Shown here piece after piece: positions 35,193 through 44,460 of a stretch of 64,000 bases of DNA; the first letter of the stretch is position 1, and each line of letters starts with the position of its first letter. Below the pieces are notes generated by a model. It saw nothing but the letters and a program-made list of their open reading frames with translations, was not told the DNA's origin and searched no databases. Origin of the DNA: Paenibacillus ihbetae (GTDB taxonomy: Bacteria; Bacillota; Bacilli; Paenibacillales; Paenibacillaceae); NCBI RefSeq assembly GCF_002741055.1, contig NZ_CP016809.1:5434501-5498500 (forward strand), written 5' to 3'. The position numbers and the translations under genes were made by a program.

Positions 35193-35804
35193 ATGCAGAA
35201 AAATCATGAGGGAGCAATGGATCCTGGTGTGGAGAAACCGGCCAAGAAGGCAAAGAATGAATTATTGGAATGGCTGAAGGCACTTCTCATCGCCCTGGTA
35301 CTCGTTGTTCTGATTCGCTGGCTTCTCTTCAAACCGTTTATCGTACAAGGTCCATCTATGGAGCCTAACTTCGTATCCAATCAAAAGCTGATCGTAAATG
35401 AGATCCTGTACGATTTCCGCAAACCGGAGCGGGGGGAAGTCATTGTGTTCCATGTACCGGACGAAGGCAGGGACTTCATTAAGCGCGTCATCGCCGTTGC
35501 GGGAGACACTGTCAAAGTGGAAGGCGATAAGGTGTTTGTCAATGGAGAGCAAATCAATGAAACCTACATACAGGAAGCAATTGATCAGGCCCATGCGGAA
35601 GGCAGATTATACAACAATACGGATTTCCCGAACTCCTTCGTCACTGAAGGGGTCGTGCCTGAAGGGCATGTATTTGTGATGGGAGATAACCGGTCGAACA
35701 GCACCGACAGCCGGATGATTGGATATGTCCCTTTGGGGGATATTATTGGTCGGGCCGATTTGGTTTTTTGGCCGCTGAAAGATATTGGGATCGTCAATCA
35801 TTAA
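35193..35804 (+). CDS. lepB: type I signal peptidase
   Basis: A 203-residue membrane protease that removes signal peptides from exported proteins. One N-terminal transmembrane helix (residues 27-46) follows a charged cytoplasmic head; the catalytic Ser55 is in VQGPSMEPNF and the general base Lys97 in DFIKRVIAVAGD; VMGDNRSNSTDSR is box E. This is the Gram-positive single-span (SipS) type. ATG 35193 has GGACGGTGGATT upstream. The gap from rplS is closed by a terminator, so it is a separate unit, possibly with rbgA. Confidence 0.96.
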   Translation: MQKNHEGAMDPGVEKPAKKAKNELLEWLKALLIALVLVVLIRWLLFKPFIVQGPSMEPNFVSNQKLIVNEILYDFRKPERGEVIVFHVPDEGRDFIKRVIAVAGDTVKVEGDKVFVNGEQINETYIQEAIDQAHAEGRLYNNTDFPNSFVTEGVVPEGHVFVMGDNRSNSTDSRMIGYVPLGDIIGRADLVFWPLKDIGIVNH

Positions 35805-35863
35805 CGGTTTCGATCTAGTTTAAAATCGCAAGTTGTTTTCAGAGTATAGTGAGGTGACGACGT

Positions 35864-36730
35864 TTGACAATACAATGGTTCCCCGGACATATGACCAAAG
35901 CGCGCCGCCAAATTCAGGAGAAGCTGAAGCTCATCGATGCGGTCATCGAGCTGATTGATGCGAGGCTTCCGCTCTCCAGCCGAAACCCGATGGTTGATGA
36001 AATTCTGCAGGGCAAGCCGCGGCTGATGCTGATGAATAAAGCCGATTTGGCAGACCCCGAAGTTACGCGGCAGTGGATTGCTTATTTCAAAGAGCAAGGA
36101 CAGCCGGCCTTCCCGGTTGACGCATCCACCGGCACGGGAGTCAAGGAGATTCCCGGCCAGATCAAGCTGCTGCTCAAGGAGAAGATCGACAAGCAGATCG
36201 CCAAGGGTATGAACCCGCGCGCGATGCGTGTCCTGATCGTGGGCATACCGAATGTGGGCAAATCTACCCTGATCAACCGGCTAGCCGGCCGGAACATTGC
36301 GGAGACGGGAGATCGCCCTGGAGTCACTAAGGGACAGCAATGGATCAAGGTTACCGGCGGCGAGATGGAGCTGCTGGACACCCCCGGTATCCTGTGGCCG
36401 AAATTCGAGGATCAGAATGTCGGTTACCGGTTGGCCGTGACCGGAGCGATCAAAGAGGAAATTCTGAATGTGGAGGATATTGCGTTTTTTGCAATCAAAT
36501 ATTTCTCCAAGTACTATTGGGATGCGATGAGCGAGCGCTTCGATCTGAAGGAGCGTCCGAGCGATTTCGAGAATCCGGATGAGATCGTGTCCGTCATGGA
36601 GGCCATCGGCCGAAAGCGGGGATGCATCGTCAGCGGAGGAAGAGTCGATCTGGAGAAGGCATCCAGCATCTTCCTGCGGGAGCTGCGTGCCGGGAAGCTG
36701 GGCCGCTACTCCATGGAGGCCCCATATTAA
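35864..36730 (+). CDS. rbgA: ribosome biogenesis GTPase RbgA (YlqF)
   Basis: A 288-residue circularly permuted GTPase essential for late 50S assembly (incorporation of L16 and others). The permuted order is seen: G4 MNKADL (57-62), G1 GIPNVGKST (127-135), G3 DTPGILWPK (172-180). The opening [12 protein letters not shown] is typical. The start is TTG 35864, preceded by GTGAGGTGACGACG. In Bacillus the next gene is rnhB; here 13.9 kb of accessory DNA intervenes. Confidence 0.97.
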   Translation: MTIQWFPGHMTKARRQIQEKLKLIDAVIELIDARLPLSSRNPMVDEILQGKPRLMLMNKADLADPEVTRQWIAYFKEQGQPAFPVDASTGTGVKEIPGQIKLLLKEKIDKQIAKGMNPRAMRVLIVGIPNVGKSTLINRLAGRNIAETGDRPGVTKGQQWIKVTGGEMELLDTPGILWPKFEDQNVGYRLAVTGAIKEEILNVEDIAFFAIKYFSKYYWDAMSERFDLKERPSDFENPDEIVSVMEAIGRKRGCIVSGGRVDLEKASSIFLRELRAGKLGRYSMEAPY

Positions 36731-36780
36731 GCCGTTCATCATACCCGTACGCATGCAGAAGCTGCGGGCATAAAGAGCAA

Positions 36781-36817
36781 AAACCGTCCTTCGGCGTTAG
36801 CCGCAGGGCGGTTTTTT
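36781..36817 (+). terminator. terminator after rbgA
   Basis: AAACCGTCC and GGGCGGTTT (one G-U pair) with an inner CGGC-GTTA-GCCG hairpin, then TTTT. Confidence 0.85.
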
Positions 36818-36846
36818 TGTGCCTGAGGAATGCTGAAGAGCGTACG

Positions 36847-37881
36847 TTAGTCGCCTGTCGATTCGCGTAAGATTGGCTTTGTCTGGATGTGGGTGACTTG
36901 ATAAGGCTGCGAAGGCTCTTTAATCCGGGATAACAGCATGTTTGCTGCCGTAATCCCCATTTCATTGCTGTAAATGTGGACCGTCGTCAAATGAGGCTCA
37001 ACGATGCGCGATTCATTGGCGTTGTCAAATCCGGTGACGACGATGTCCTCCGGAATGTGAAGGTCTTTGTTTTTGAGCGCTTTCATGACATTCACCGCAA
37101 TAAAATCATTGGCGCATACGAAGCCGGAAGGCAGCTGCTTCATCTCGCCCAGCCGCTTGTCCATCCAGTCGGCATCGGAGAAAAATTCCCGATCCGGGTT
37201 CAGGACGCACTGGTCAAGGTCGAGGGGAATGCCCTTCTCGTTCAATGCGCGTGTAAAGCCCGCCCAGCGCTCATGAAAGCTTTTGCAATGATGATAATCC
37301 CCGATAAATCCTAAGGTTCTGCACCCTTTATCGATCAGCTGCTTCGTTAATCGGTACGTGCTGTGCTCGTTCTCCATCAGCAGCAGGTCGGCCTCCAAAT
37401 CAGGGTAGAACAGGTCAGCCGCGCAGTCGATGAAGATGGTCGGCACGCCGAGGCTTGTAATCTTCTTGCTGTACTCCAAATCAAACAGCTCAATGCAGAT
37501 GATCCCGTCCACCTTGGAGGCCTCGAAATTGTTGGGCAGCATGAGCGAGGACCTGTCGATGTCCCTGACGATATGAATGGATAAATTATAGCCTTCGTCG
37601 CTGATCCGCTTCTCCAAGCCGCTGATGAGCCGCGACCCGAAGTGGGAGTTGCTCGGCATATTTGCGGTGAGCAATGCGATATTGCCCGGTTGTTTTGATA
37701 TTAGACTGTCCGATTCCATGTACGCAAACTGCTTATATTTAAGCTCGATCGCTTTCTTAATGACCTTATTGCGGGTCTCGTCCGGGATGGTGGCGCTGCC
37801 GTTCAGCGCCTTGGACGCCGTGTTCCTAGAAATGCCGAGCGCATCGGCGATGTCCTGGATTGTGACTTTCTCTTTTGCCAT
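36847..37881 (-). CDS. LacI-family transcriptional regulator
   Basis: A 344-residue repressor. The N-terminal HTH is VTIQDIADALGISRNTASKALNG (residues 6-28), followed by the hinge helix and a periplasmic-binding-like sensor domain (about 65-344, with GIICIELFD, FVCANDFIAVNVMKAL and DIVVTGFDNA). It is divergent from the permease-binding protein-GH32-fructokinase genes and so is the likely local regulator, probably sensing a fructo-oligosaccharide or a derivative. GAGGTGA lies ten bases before ATG 37881. The effector is inference. Confidence 0.9.
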   Translation of the reverse strand: MAKEKVTIQDIADALGISRNTASKALNGSATIPDETRNKVIKKAIELKYKQFAYMESDSLISKQPGNIALLTANMPSNSHFGSRLISGLEKRISDEGYNLSIHIVRDIDRSSLMLPNNFEASKVDGIICIELFDLEYSKKITSLGVPTIFIDCAADLFYPDLEADLLLMENEHSTYRLTKQLIDKGCRTLGFIGDYHHCKSFHERWAGFTRALNEKGIPLDLDQCVLNPDREFFSDADWMDKRLGEMKQLPSGFVCANDFIAVNVMKALKNKDLHIPEDIVVTGFDNANESRIVEPHLTTVHIYSNEMGITAANMLLSRIKEPSQPYQVTHIQTKPILRESTGD

Positions 37882-38007
37882 GTACGGGAGTTCACCTCGA
37901 ATTCAAATTCACACCTAAAGTCCGCAGCGCGGCCGTTAAGGACTTGCGGCTTGATTACCTTATGTCCAATGTATAATAGATCAGACAAAATAGCAACTTA
38001 TACTTTA

Positions 38008-38209
38008 CAAATGCACAACTTTATTTACATTTACACACTGCCATTTCGTTATATTAAGAAGGAGAGACGATCTGAAATTCTCGTTTCATTTCTCCTAACA
38101 GGGGATATCGGCGAATTTCCGAGCGCTGTAGGCTTTGGTTTATCACTTCACAGACGTTTTAGAATAAACGAAGAGCATAATGAACAATTATTTATTATCA
38201 AATGCACAA
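38008..38209 (+). repeat. 11-bp direct repeat pair CAAATGCACAA
   Basis: Two identical copies (38008-38018 and 38199-38209), 191 bases apart, upstream of the fructan operon. They could be binding sites for one regulator, with DNA looping, or chance in AT-rich DNA. Confidence 0.5.
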
Positions 38210-38229
38210 TAAAAAATTTACAAAAGTTA

Positions 38230-38258
38230 TTGACTGATTGGGCATCCTTTGTTAAATT
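38230..38258 (+). promoter_or_regulatory. promoter of the fructan-uptake operon
   Basis: TTGACT (38230-38235) and TAAATT (38253-38258), 17-base spacer, about 80 bases before the first permease gene. Confidence 0.65.
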
Positions 38259-38338
38259 GTAAAAGCGATGAACAACCGCAGTGAGAAAATGAAAACCCTT
38301 ACTGTAAACTTTTTTGAGTAGAAACGGAGGTAGAAGGT

Positions 38339-39301
38339 TTGGAAAGCTCGGCAGAAATCGATCAACAGTCTATGGTGCACAGAGAGAGGCGATCCGCGGG
38401 GAAGGGGCTCGAATTCCTGAGAAAAAACTACTTTCTGTACATCCTGCTTGCTCCGGCGCTTATACTGACCCTTATTTTCAAATATGTGCCGATGTACGGC
38501 GCGATCATTGCCTTCAAGGACTTCAGCCCGATCAAAGGGATTTTGGGGAGCGAATGGGTGGGGCTGAAGCATTTTGAGAAGTTTCTATCTTCGCCTAATT
38601 TCGATGTCATATTAATGAATACGCTTAAATTAAGCTTTTTCGGTCTTATTTTCAGCTTTCCGGTGCCGATCATTTTAGCGCTGATGCTGAATCAGGTCCG
38701 AAGAGCGTCCGTGAAGAAAAATATTCAGCTCTTCCTGTACGCCCCCAACTTTATTTCGGTCGTCGTCATTGTCGGGATGCTCTTCATCTTCCTGTCGCCG
38801 ACCGGTCCGATTAACCAGTTCGTGATCTGGATCACGGGCGAGCCTCTCATGTTCATGTCAAAGCCGGAGTATTTCCGATGGATCTATATATTATCGGATA
38901 TATGGCAGGGAGCCGGATGGGCATCGATCATTTATGTGGCGGCACTCGCGAACGTCGATCCGGAGCTGCATAACGCCGCTAGCCTGGACGGGGCCAATCT
39001 GCTCCAGCGAATCCGCAACATCGATCTTCCGACGATCCGGCCGATCATGGCCATCGTATTCATTCTGGCGGCCGGCGGCATCATGTCGATCGGGTTTGAG
39101 AAGGCCTACCTGATGCAGACCTCGATGAACCTTCCGGCTTCCGAAATTATCGCAACCTATGTATACAAGGTCGGCTTGCAATCGGGTGACTATGCCTATT
39201 CCGCCGCGGTGGGACTCTTCAACTCGGTCATTAACGTCATCCTGCTGATCTCGGTAAACTTCATCGTCAAGAAACTAAATGAGGGAGAAGGCCTCTACTA
39301 G
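38339..39301 (+). CDS. ABC sugar permease, LplB type
   Basis: A 320-residue inner-membrane permease of the carbohydrate uptake family CUT1, LplB/YtcP-YteP branch. About six transmembrane helices are seen (YFLYILLAPALILTLIF, LSFFGLIFSFPVPIILALML, FISVVVIVGMLFIFL and others), with the EAA loop NAASLDGANLLQRIRNIDLPTIRP that contacts the ATPase. The start is TTG 38339 with CGGAGGTAGAAGG upstream. It pairs with the next permease. No ATPase gene lies in the cassette, so a shared MsmX-type ATPase must serve it. Confidence 0.9.
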   Translation: MESSAEIDQQSMVHRERRSAGKGLEFLRKNYFLYILLAPALILTLIFKYVPMYGAIIAFKDFSPIKGILGSEWVGLKHFEKFLSSPNFDVILMNTLKLSFFGLIFSFPVPIILALMLNQVRRASVKKNIQLFLYAPNFISVVVIVGMLFIFLSPTGPINQFVIWITGEPLMFMSKPEYFRWIYILSDIWQGAGWASIIYVAALANVDPELHNAASLDGANLLQRIRNIDLPTIRPIMAIVFILAAGGIMSIGFEKAYLMQTSMNLPASEIIATYVYKVGLQSGDYAYSAAVGLFNSVINVILLISVNFIVKKLNEGEGLY

Positions 39302-39316
39302 GAAGGAGTTCATTGT

Positions 39317-40198
39317 ATGGCCGTCAAGCATTCGCGGTTCGACCGTTTTCTGTTAACGCTAATCGGAATTTTTCTTACTCTGGCCGTCCTCATCGTCGTC
39401 GTGCCGCTGGTTTACATTATCGTGGCTTCGTTCATGGATCCGACGGTGCTGCTGAGCAAGGGACTCTCGTTTAACTTGTCGGATTGGAGCCTCGAAGGCT
39501 ACAGAAAAATTCTGTCCAATCCTGCGATGGTTCGAGGGTTCGGAAACGCCGTGTTTTATTCGGCAGCCTTTGCCTTTGTGACCGTAACCGTATCGGTCTG
39601 CGCCGGATATGCCCTTTCCGAAAATAGGCTCGCCGGCCGGCACGTATTCATGACCTTGTTTATCATCACGATGTTCTTCGGCGGAGGGCTGATTCCTACA
39701 TACCTGCTGGTGAGGGAGCTTGGCATGCTGAATACGGTATGGGCCGTCATCATTCCCGGAGCCGTCAATGTGTGGAATATCATTTTGTCCAGAACCTTCT
39801 TCAAAGGCATCCCGAACGAGCTGAAAGAGGCGGCCAATGTGGATGGAGCATCGGATATGCGAATTTTCTTCGGAATCGTGCTGCCTTTATCGAAGCCGAT
39901 CATTTTTGTCCTTGCCCTGTATGCGTTTGTCGGCCAGTGGAACGCATTCTTCGATGCCATGATCTATCTGGAGGATCCGAAGCTGCACCCGCTGCAGCTG
40001 GTGCTCCGGTCGATCCTGATCCAGAATCAGGCGGCTCCGGGCATGATCAACGACCAGCTTGCCATGGCAGAGCTGAAGCGACTGTCCGAGATGATCAAGT
40101 ATTCTGCGATTGTCATCTCGAGCCTTCCGCTGCTCGTCATGTACCCGTTCTTCCAGAAATACTTCGAGAAAGGCGTCATGGTCGGTTCCTTGAAATAG
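39317..40198 (+). CDS. ABC sugar permease, second subunit
   Basis: A 293-residue CUT1 permease with six hydrophobic helices and the EAA motif KEAANVDGASDMRIFFGIVLPLSKPI. The C-terminal KYFEKGVMVGSLK is typical of the YtcP/AraQ-like subunit. AAGGAG precedes ATG 39317, 15 bases after the first permease gene, so they are cotranscribed. Confidence 0.9.
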   Translation: MAVKHSRFDRFLLTLIGIFLTLAVLIVVVPLVYIIVASFMDPTVLLSKGLSFNLSDWSLEGYRKILSNPAMVRGFGNAVFYSAAFAFVTVTVSVCAGYALSENRLAGRHVFMTLFIITMFFGGGLIPTYLLVRELGMLNTVWAVIIPGAVNVWNIILSRTFFKGIPNELKEAANVDGASDMRIFFGIVLPLSKPIIFVLALYAFVGQWNAFFDAMIYLEDPKLHPLQLVLRSILIQNQAAPGMINDQLAMAELKRLSEMIKYSAIVISSLPLLVMYPFFQKYFEKGVMVGSLK

Positions 40199-40241
40199 GC
40201 ACCCCCTGAGCATAAATAGCAATGATATGGAGGTCATTCGA

Positions 40242-41840
40242 ATGAAAAAGACAAGAACCCAAAGAACCGCAGGCAAGGTCATATCGATATCGGCGCTCAC
40301 AGCGCTGCTGCTCCTTTCCGGCTGCGGCGGGGGCGGCAAGGCGGAGAGCGAATCGCCGGACGGGAAGGTAACGCTCAACTTCCTGACGCAAAGCTCGCCG
40401 CTTGCGCCGGCCGACCCGAACGACAAGCTGATCAATAAGCGACTGGAGGAGAAGACCGGCATTCATATCAACTGGAAAAATTACACCAGCGACGTCTTTG
40501 CCGAGAAACGGAATTTGGCCGTAGCCAGCGGCGATCTCCCGGACGCGATCTTTGACGCCGGATACGGCGACTACGATCTGCTGAAGCTGGCCAAGGACGG
40601 GGTCATCATCCCTGTCGAGGACTTGATTGACCAGCACATGCCGAATTTCAAAAAGGTGCTGGAGCAAGCCCCTGAATACCGAAGTTTGATTACGGCACCG
40701 GATGGACATATATATTCGTTTCCGTGGATCGAAGAGCTGGGATCCGGCAAGGAGCGCATTCAATCGGTCGATAACTTCCCGTGGATCAATGTCGAGTGGC
40801 TGAACAAGCTCGGGCTTGAGATGCCAACGACGACCGAGGAGTTGAAAGAGGTGCTGATCGCGTTTAAGACCCAGGACCCGAACGGAAACGGGCAAGCGGA
40901 TGAAATCCCGCTGTCCTTCATCAACAAGCCGGGCGGCGAGGATCTGACCTTTCTCTTTGCCTCATTCGGATTAGGGGAGAACTGGGACCACACGGTGGTC
41001 ACCGACGATGGCAAGGTCGTCTTCACCTCAGCGGAAGAAGGCTATAAAGATGCCGTGAAGTTTGTGAATGAGCTGTACGAGGAAGGACTTATCGATATCG
41101 AAGCGTTCCAGCAGGATTGGAACACTTATCTCGCCAAAGGCAAAGATCATCGCTACGGCTTGTACTTCACTTGGGATAAAGCGAACATTACCGGCATGAA
41201 CGATGCGTATGATCTGATGCCGCCGCTTGCCGGCCCGAGTGGGGAGATTAATGTCACCCGAACGAACGGAATCGGTCTTGACCGCGGCCGAATGGTCATT
41301 ACAAGCAGCAATAAGCATCTGGAAGAGACCGCAAAATGGGTCGATCAGCTGTATGAGCCGCTGCAGTCGGTACAGAACAACTGGGGGACATACGGAGACG
41401 ATACGCAGCAGAATATCTTCGAGCTGGACGAAGAGAAGGGAATGCTGAAGCATCTTCCGCTTGAAGGAACCGCCCCGGTCGAACTGCGTCAAAAAACGAG
41501 CATTGCGGGACCGCTCGCAATCCTCGACGAATATTACGGCAAATATACGACGATGCCGGATGACGCGGCATGGAGGCTGAAGCTGATGAAAGACGTTATG
41601 GTACCGCATATGAAAGCGGAGAATACGTATCCGAAGGTGTTCTTCTCCATCGAGGAGCTGGACCGGTTGTCCACCATCGAAACGGATTTATTCCCGTACC
41701 TGGAGAGAATGCGCACCGAATGGTACCAGAACGGAAAAATCGATCAGGAATGGGATGCCTATCTGAAGGAGCTGGACCGTCTTGGACTGCAGGAATGGCT
41801 GTCCATCAAACAGGCCGGATATGACCGCAGCACGAAATAA
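40242..41840 (+). CDS. extracellular sugar-binding lipoprotein
   Basis: A 532-residue substrate-binding protein for the two permeases. Lipoprotein signal with lipobox LLSGC (Cys28). The mature part opens VTLNFLTQSSPLAPADPNDKLINKRLEEKTGIHINW, the LplA/YtcQ-like pattern for large oligosaccharide binders. TGGAGGTCATTCG precedes ATG 40242. Ligand is inferred from context as fructo-oligosaccharide. The hairpin at 41848-41889 follows. Confidence 0.9.
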   Translation: MKKTRTQRTAGKVISISALTALLLLSGCGGGGKAESESPDGKVTLNFLTQSSPLAPADPNDKLINKRLEEKTGIHINWKNYTSDVFAEKRNLAVASGDLPDAIFDAGYGDYDLLKLAKDGVIIPVEDLIDQHMPNFKKVLEQAPEYRSLITAPDGHIYSFPWIEELGSGKERIQSVDNFPWINVEWLNKLGLEMPTTTEELKEVLIAFKTQDPNGNGQADEIPLSFINKPGGEDLTFLFASFGLGENWDHTVVTDDGKVVFTSAEEGYKDAVKFVNELYEEGLIDIEAFQQDWNTYLAKGKDHRYGLYFTWDKANITGMNDAYDLMPPLAGPSGEINVTRTNGIGLDRGRMVITSSNKHLEETAKWVDQLYEPLQSVQNNWGTYGDDTQQNIFELDEEKGMLKHLPLEGTAPVELRQKTSIAGPLAILDEYYGKYTTMPDDAAWRLKLMKDVMVPHMKAENTYPKVFFSIEELDRLSTIETDLFPYLERMRTEWYQNGKIDQEWDAYLKELDRLGLQEWLSIKQAGYDRSTK

Positions 41841-41847
41841 GGACTCG

Positions 41848-41889
41848 GCAGCCGTGCAGTTTCCGAATATGGCTCACGGCTGCTCTTTT
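41848..41889 (+). terminator. hairpin after the binding-protein gene
   Basis: GCAGCCGTG and CACGGCTGC enclose an 18-base loop, followed by TCTTTTATC. It may partly terminate so that transporter transcripts exceed enzyme transcripts. Confidence 0.6.
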
Positions 41890-41918
41890 ATCTGATTACA
41901 ACTAAAGGAGCACAGATC

Positions 41919-43382
41919 ATGTCAACAATTACACACGATGACTACCGGGGCATATATCATTTTTCTCCGAAGCAGAATTGGATGAACGATCCGAACGGGA
42001 TGGTTTATTTCAAAGGGGAGTACCATTTATTTTATCAGCACCATCCGTTTGGTACGACTTGGGGACCGATGCATTGGGGGCATGCGGTCAGCAAGGATTT
42101 GGTTACATGGGAAGAGCTTCCGATCGCGCTCTTGCCGGATGAGCACGGCATGATTTTTTCCGGGAGCGCCGTTGTCGATTGGCGCAATACGACCGGGTTC
42201 TTCGATGATGAACCGGGACTGGTCGCCATCTTTACGCATCATGTCGACGGAGCCGAAGGCACGGAAGTCAAGCAGTACCAAAGCCTGGCCTACAGCAAAG
42301 ATAACGGCAGAACGTGGATTAAATATGAAGGGAATCCGGTCCTGAAGCATGAGACTTACGTAGACTTTCGCGATCCCAAGGTTTTCTGGCATGAAGAGAC
42401 GAAGAAATGGGTCATGATCGTGGCATGCGGACAGACGGTCTGCATCTTTACGTCCCCGGATTTGAAGGATTGGACTTTCGGAAGCGAGTTCGGAGAGGGG
42501 ATTGGATCCCACGACGGGGTATGGGAGTGTCCGGACCTGTTCCCGCTGCCGGTCGGCGAAGGGAAGACGAAGTGGGTAATGCTCGTTAGCATCGGCGACA
42601 ATCCGGCATATGCCGAAGGCTCCCGAACGCAGTTTTTTACCGGTGAGTTCGACGGAGCGTGCTTTAAGCCCGATGAAGCGTCGGCTAGCCGGATCCGCTG
42701 GCTCGATCACGGACGGGATAATTATGCCGGCGTCAGCTGGTCGGATATCCCGGAAGCCGATGGCAGGCGTTTATTTATCGGTTGGATGAGCAACTGGAAG
42801 TATGCAAACCAGACACCGACTTCCGGCTATCGGGGGGCCATGACCACGGTACGCGAGCTGAAGCTGGAAGAACGCGACGGCATGGCGGAACTGATTCAGC
42901 AGCCGGCGCGTGAGCTGGAGCGTTACCGGAGAGCGGTTGTGTCCATTGAGCGGGCAGACGCAGCTACCGCGGCCGCAAAGCTGTCGAAGCTCCGGCTGGA
43001 CAGCTATGAGATCCATGCGGTCATCAAAGCTGACAGCACCCTGGCGTTTAAAATAAGAACCGGGCCGGAGCAGGAGACGGTCATCGGATACAGCGGCCCG
43101 GCTACCGAGGTATATGTGGATCGATCCAGGTCCGGCATCTCGGATTTCCACCCCGCGTTTCCCGGAAGACACGCAGCGCCATTGAAAACTAAGGATGAGC
43201 ATGTGGAGCTTCGGATATTGGTCGACCGTTCCTCCGTCGAGGTGTTTGCAGGCGGCGGTCAGGTCGTCTTCACGGACCTGATCTATCCGGATAAAGCATC
43301 GACGGGCTTGCATATAGAAGCGAACGGCAGCGAGCATGCCGAAGTGATCCAATCTCTTCATCTCTACGAATTGTCGGTGTAA
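41919..43382 (+). CDS. intracellular GH32 beta-fructofuranosidase
   Basis: A 487-residue glycoside hydrolase family 32 enzyme without signal peptide. The catalytic set is present: NWMNDPNG with nucleophile Asp24, DFRDPKV (stabiliser Asp152) and WECPDLF with acid/base Glu203. The five-bladed propeller (about 10-330) is followed by the beta-sandwich (VDRSSVEVFAGGGQVVFTDLIYP). It should release fructose from imported sucrose or fructo-oligosaccharides in the cytoplasm. AAAGGAGCACAGATC precedes ATG 41919. It is followed by a fructokinase gene after 38 bases. Confidence 0.93.
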   Translation: MSTITHDDYRGIYHFSPKQNWMNDPNGMVYFKGEYHLFYQHHPFGTTWGPMHWGHAVSKDLVTWEELPIALLPDEHGMIFSGSAVVDWRNTTGFFDDEPGLVAIFTHHVDGAEGTEVKQYQSLAYSKDNGRTWIKYEGNPVLKHETYVDFRDPKVFWHEETKKWVMIVACGQTVCIFTSPDLKDWTFGSEFGEGIGSHDGVWECPDLFPLPVGEGKTKWVMLVSIGDNPAYAEGSRTQFFTGEFDGACFKPDEASASRIRWLDHGRDNYAGVSWSDIPEADGRRLFIGWMSNWKYANQTPTSGYRGAMTTVRELKLEERDGMAELIQQPARELERYRRAVVSIERADAATAAAKLSKLRLDSYEIHAVIKADSTLAFKIRTGPEQETVIGYSGPATEVYVDRSRSGISDFHPAFPGRHAAPLKTKDEHVELRILVDRSSVEVFAGGGQVVFTDLIYPDKASTGLHIEANGSEHAEVIQSLHLYELSV

Positions 43383-43420
43383 CGCGCAAAAATATATAGC
43401 CAGGTTAGGAGCATGAAGGT

Positions 43421-44311
43421 ATGCGTATCGGAGCAATTGAGGCAGGAGGCACCAAGTTTCTCTGCGGCGTCGGGAATGAACTTGGGATCATGGAGGATGT
43501 CGTCCATTTTCCGACGGAGCATCCGGATGTTACGCTGTCCCGCGTCATTTCCTATTTCAGCGATAAACATGTGGATGCGATCGGCATCGGCTCATTCGGC
43601 CCGATCGATTTGAGGCCCCGCAGCACAACATACGGGTTCGTAACAACGACGCCGAAGCAGGGCTGGGGGCATTGCGACGTGCTCGGGAAACTGAAGAAAC
43701 ATTATGATGTGCCATACGGTTGGGATACGGACGTGAACGCGGCAGCCTACGGCGAAACGGTGTGGGGAGCGGCTAAAGGCCTGGGCAGCTGCGTTTATAT
43801 AACGATCGGTACCGGCGTAGGGGTCGGCGTATACACAGAGGGCAGGCTCGTCCATGGACTGGTTCATCCGGAAGGAGGCCATGTCCTGATAAGACGCCAT
43901 CCTGACGATGAATATGCAGGGGCTTGTCCTTATCACGGAGACTGCTTGGAGGGCATGGCTGCCGGCCCGGCGATCGAAGCGCGCTGGAGTGTGAAAGGCG
44001 ATCAGCTGCCGGCAGACCACCCGGCCTGGCCTATGGAAGCCTACTATATCGCACAGGCCGTTGCAGGGATCATTTTGACGCATTCCCCGGAGAAGATCAT
44101 TCTGGGCGGCGGCGTCATGCAGCAGGCCCATCTGTTTCCGCTGGTCCGTTCCGAAGTTCAGCGGATCTTAAACGGATATGTGCAGGCGGATGAAATTATG
44201 AACCGGATCGAGGAATATATCGTTCCACCCGGTTTGGGCTCTCAAGCCGGACTTTATGGTGCGCTGGCACTGGGATTAAAGGCGATTCAAGACCGCCGTT
44301 CCGCCGTATAG
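43421..44311 (+). CDS. ROK-family fructokinase
   Basis: A 296-residue sugar kinase. The phosphate motif is GAIEAGGTKF near the start; the catalytic Asp104 is in DTDVNAAAYGE; the ROK zinc site is His154, Cys169, His172 and Cys175 (GGHVLIRRH ... GACPYHGDC). This Zn-containing short type is the GmuE/ScrK fructokinase group, which phosphorylates fructose to fructose-6-phosphate. It is placed directly after the GH32 gene, consistent with metabolism of the released fructose. Start ATG 43421. Confidence 0.92.
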   Translation: MRIGAIEAGGTKFLCGVGNELGIMEDVVHFPTEHPDVTLSRVISYFSDKHVDAIGIGSFGPIDLRPRSTTYGFVTTTPKQGWGHCDVLGKLKKHYDVPYGWDTDVNAAAYGETVWGAAKGLGSCVYITIGTGVGVGVYTEGRLVHGLVHPEGGHVLIRRHPDDEYAGACPYHGDCLEGMAAGPAIEARWSVKGDQLPADHPAWPMEAYYIAQAVAGIILTHSPEKIILGGGVMQQAHLFPLVRSEVQRILNGYVQADEIMNRIEEYIVPPGLGSQAGLYGALALGLKAIQDRRSAV

Positions 44312-44460
44312 CAGCGATTTCTTATGCGAAAGCTGTTCTGCAGCTGCAGGGCAGCTATCGTCATAGGGACGGGGGGAAGGCTGCGGGATCGAAAAAGGAG
44401 TGCAAGATCATCAGCTGCGAATAGGGAAGTTTTAAATAACAGGTTGGATTTGGAGGGAGT

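Larger units (their letters stand above)
37882..38338. promoter_or_regulatory. AT-rich divergent control region of the fructan cassette
   Basis: This 457-base interval contains no gene. It holds an 11-bp direct repeat, CAAATGCACAA, at 38008-38018 and 38199-38209, several TTTACA runs, and the promoter at 38230-38258. A TGAAAACCCTTACT at 38290-38303 is two mismatches from a CcpA (cre) site. A long leader precedes the first permease gene, room for LacI and CcpA control. Confidence 0.55.

Noticed and set aside
37951..37977. TTGATT ... TATAAT pair in the lacI-operon spacer
   Set aside because: The spacer is only 15 bases and it lies 360 bases before the first gene; the TTGACT/TAAATT pair at 38230-38258 is better placed.
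38290..38303. CcpA cre site TGAAAACCCTTACT
   Set aside because: Two mismatches to the consensus, including the central CG; mentioned only as a possibility.
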